Assembly: GCF_021206925.1 (NCBI RefSeq)
Contig: NZ_JAJPRF010000002.1
Span: 248,001 to 312,000 of the forward strand
Length of the DNA stretch: 64,000 nucleotides
From: Rhodoflexus caldus
GTDB lineage: Bacteria; Bacteroidota; Bacteroidia; Cytophagales; Thermoflexibacteraceae
Reading direction: 5' to 3'
Below are positions 62,058 to 64,000 of this stretch, one piece after another. The notes beneath the pieces were generated by a model, which saw only the letters and a list, made by a program, of their open reading frames with translations, searched no databases and was not told where the DNA came from. Position 1 is the stretch's first letter. The number at the start of each line of letters is the position of its first letter. Both the position numbers and the translations under genes were made by a program.

Positions 62058-62947
62058 CAGATTAATTGATAGTTTTTATATTCAAACAGCCGCTTGCCTG
62101 TAAGTTGTTCCACCTTGGCAAGGATGCGGTTTTTCAGGCTCAGGTTTTTTACCCCCGGGTCTAAATTTACCTCCCAGTCGGCATTATTAATACGGTTTTG
62201 CATGACCGAAGGATGCGTTCCCTGAAAAAGTGCAACCGAATCTATGCTGCCGTAGTCATATAACTCATTGGCTTCCAACACATGGCGCGGCATATCCATA
62301 TCACTCCAATAAGCGTGCAAATCTTGCATTTTAAGTTGTTGTTGGTAAGGATTTTTTACCCATCCGTAATGATAAATATGCGCGTCTATCGGTTTTACTT
62401 GCAATTTCCGATTATTGCGGCGGAAGCCTTGCGCGTCTCGATAGGAGCGTATATCTTTCAGGTTGCGAATAATGCGTATTTCGTGGCGATACCAGTTGCG
62501 CGAATCGGCTACAAACCGGTATGTGCCGTAGAAATGCGTGTAGTGAAACAGCAGCCCTTCAACGTTGCGGTCATTTGCATACATGGAGGCGGCATCTAAA
62601 ATAGTACGATGGTATTTTTCATGCACTACTTCATCGGCCTGAATGTAAAACGCCCAGTCGGCATCGGGCGAAACCGCATCAAAGGCCTTGTTTGTCTCGG
62701 CGGCCAGCACTCTGCCTCCGGTGCGCAGCGACTCATCCCAAACAGTTTCTATAATCCTGATTTTGTCCGACGGGATACTTCGGATTAAGTCCAGCGTATC
62801 ATCTTCCGACTTACCGACAGCAACAACCACCTCATCGCATACAGGCAAAATAGAAGTAATAGATTCGACAACCGGGTAATCATACTTAATGGCATTGCGA
62901 ACAATTGTAAAGCCGCTGATTTTGGGGCGAAAAGGCGAGATACTCAT
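62057..62947 (-). CDS. Glycosyltransferase family 2
   Basis: 296 residues with a GT-A fold. SGFTIVRNAIKYDYPVVESITSILPVCDEVVVAVGKSEDDT is the nucleotide-binding beginning and the acidic metal motif is QADEV (residue 109 or so). The later YRHEIRIIRN and HIYHYGWVKNP are typical of the branch that makes cell-surface or LPS sugars. Acceptor unknown. Divergent from the GT4 gene at 63031, so this end of the window may be a polysaccharide region. Confidence 0.87.
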   Translation of the reverse strand: MSISPFRPKISGFTIVRNAIKYDYPVVESITSILPVCDEVVVAVGKSEDDTLDLIRSIPSDKIRIIETVWDESLRTGGRVLAAETNKAFDAVSPDADWAFYIQADEVVHEKYHRTILDAASMYANDRNVEGLLFHYTHFYGTYRFVADSRNWYRHEIRIIRNLKDIRSYRDAQGFRRNNRKLQVKPIDAHIYHYGWVKNPYQQQLKMQDLHAYWSDMDMPRHVLEANELYDYGSIDSVALFQGTHPSVMQNRINNADWEVNLDPGVKNLSLKNRILAKVEQLTGKRLFEYKNYQLI

Positions 62948-62999
62948 TTAAACAAACGATAAACAAATTGCAAAATAAGACTATTCAATCGGGACAAAC

Positions 63000-63007
63000 T
63001 AATTTTG
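63000..63007 (+). promoter_or_regulatory. -7 box for the GT4 gene at 63031
   Basis: TAATTTTG, full match to TAnnTTTG, 23 bases before the ATG. No TTG at the usual distance. Confidence 0.5.
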
Positions 63008-63030
63008 TAAAAAGCAACCTATAAACACAC

Positions 63031-64000
63031 ATGAACATTTTGCATGTAATGTGTACGAACTTTTTATCAGGTTCTACCAATTACGTCCTCAGTTTAGTAC
63101 AAAGGCAGATACAAGAAGGCCATCGCGTATCTATCATTACCGATGACGGCACGTTAGAAACGCAGGCTTCCTTGATTCCTTTCCCTATATCTGACAGGTC
63201 ATATGCCCAAAGGTTTAAAAACGTTCGGTTCATTCGGCAATTTATTTTAGCCAACGATGTTCATGTGGTGCATACCCATTCGCGAGCATCTAGTTGGGTC
63301 AGCTATTTTGCCACACTTGGGCTGAAAACACCGCTTGTTTCTACCATTCACGGCAGGCAGCAACTGCATACATCTGTTAAATTTTTTGATATATACGGCG
63401 ACCAAGTCATTTCGGTTTGTCCCAATTTGACCAAACATTTGATTGGAGAAGTGGGAATGCAGGCCAATAAAATACACGACATACCCAACGGGGCAGAGTT
63501 TGGCCTTATTCCCGAGCTTAGGGCAGATGCCGAAAACAGCTATCCCGTTTATCGCGATATATTGCTCATCGGGCGGCTTAACGGCAGAAAAGGCGAAATT
63601 GCCGCACAAATTGCCACCGTGGTTTTCCCTGAATTGCTGGCCAAATACCCCGATATACGCCTGTTTTTGATTGGTGGTGGCTACGAACAACTCGCTACGC
63701 CCTATCGCCATGCAATAGATGAACTGAACAGCCGATACAATCAGCGCATCGTAATCACAGGCTTCATTAATGATGTACCTAAGCGAATGCTTGCCGCCCA
63801 TACCATCATTGGTGCGGGCAGGGTCGGTTTGGGAGCTTTGGCGCTGCAAAAACCACTGTTTGCCATTGGCGAAGCCTGCTACCACGGGCTGATTACCGAA
63901 CAAAATCTGCAAGAAGCCATTGACTCCAACTACGGCGATATTTTGCCCACCAAAGATTTTCCGGGATTTGATTGGCAACAATTCCGACAAGATTTGGATA
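63031..64000 (+). CDS. Glycosyltransferase, GT4 family (3' end outside window)
   Basis: The open frame starts at ATG 63031 and runs to the end of the window (323 codons, no stop). It opens MNILHVMCTNFLSGSTNYVLSLVQRQ, the first strand and acceptor-side loop of a GT-B enzyme, then VHTHSRASSWVSYFATLGLKTPLVSTIHG and the central LIGRLNGRKGEIAAQIATVV that binds the donor nucleotide. The last visible part, MLAAHTIIGAGRVGLGALALQKPLFAIGE, is the donor-sugar region with the conserved E-like position. Donor sugar unknown. Confidence 0.85.
   Translation, partial: MNILHVMCTNFLSGSTNYVLSLVQRQIQEGHRVSIITDDGTLETQASLIPFPISDRSYAQRFKNVRFIRQFILANDVHVVHTHSRASSWVSYFATLGLKTPLVSTIHGRQQLHTSVKFFDIYGDQVISVCPNLTKHLIGEVGMQANKIHDIPNGAEFGLIPELRADAENSYPVYRDILLIGRLNGRKGEIAAQIATVVFPELLAKYPDIRLFLIGGGYEQLATPYRHAIDELNSRYNQRIVITGFINDVPKRMLAAHTIIGAGRVGLGALALQKPLFAIGEACYHGLITEQNLQEAIDSNYGDILPTKDFPGFDWQQFRQDLD

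Noticed and set aside
63247-63990. Long minus-strand frame opposite the last glycosyltransferase
   Set aside because: The plus-strand frame has clear GT4 motifs; the antisense frame has none.

Overview
The window looks like chromosomal DNA of a member of the phylum Bacteroidota, most likely of the Cytophagia/Cytophagales type. Three things support this. One protein carries a C-terminal type IX secretion sorting domain (4461-6374). Several genes belong to families largely confined to Bacteroidota (DUF3822, HYC_CC_PP, BatD, N-acetylcitrulline deacetylase, a PorE-like TPR/PD40/OmpA lipoprotein). The upstream regions repeatedly contain the Bacteroidota -7 promoter box TAnnTTTG, in two or three cases with a TTG box about 17-21 bases further up. 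Base composition and gene style are even throughout. I see no insertion sequence, prophage, CRISPR array, rRNA or tRNA. The one RNA gene is rnpB (45576-45968).

Layout. 1-9.4 kb: tail of an acidic protein, hisS, a glycosyltransferase, dnaA, a T9SS cargo protein, a PASTA membrane protein, small unknowns and a DUF4178 protein. 9.5-20.5 kb: dipeptide epimerase, branched-chain aminotransferase, inositol-phosphatase-like SuhB, folC, then fur-STAS-purA, then on the minus strand an ArgE'-type deacetylase, a small membrane protein, a PorE-like lipoprotein and an ElbB homologue lacking its usual cysteine. 20.6-30.3 kb: DUF2339 membrane protein, DUF6090 protein and bioA packed tightly together, an M48 protease, a 2,4-dienoyl-CoA-reductase-like SDR, a CYTH protein, and a bioF-lolC/E pair. 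30.4-37.2 kb: mostly conserved Bacteroidota proteins of unknown role, plus the NAD(P)HX repair enzyme. 37.5-40.3 kb: a two-gene unit of an HYC_CC_PP protein and a His/Met-rich TonB-dependent receptor, probably for a metal. 40.4-50.6 kb: TM2 protein, GH3-type adenylating enzyme, lptB, an isochorismatase-fold protein, apbE, rnpB, a lipoprotein, a Xer recombinase, hpf and priA. 50.6-56.8 kb: an ECF sigma factor with a partner that joins an anti-sigma-like N-terminus to a trypsin-like protease, divergent from queG; then batD, a 13-bp tandem repeat array, a rhomboid protease and tilS. 56.8-64 kb: a 5'-nucleotidase-like lipoprotein, a GH13 amylase, a GT2 glycosyltransferase and the start of a GT4 glycosyltransferase that runs off the end.

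Most of the content is housekeeping: tRNA charging and modification (hisS, tilS, queG), replication and recombination (dnaA, priA, xer), cofactors (bioA, bioF, folC, apbE, NAD(P)HX repair), envelope biogenesis (lptB, lolC/E-like, PorE-like). The most unusual locus is the sigma/protease pair at 50569-52250: it could couple envelope proteolysis to transcription inside one membrane protein. Other points worth a look are the 13-bp repeat array before the rhomboid gene, two enzymes with the canonical cysteine replaced, the metal-receptor unit, and promoter boxes that abut start codons.
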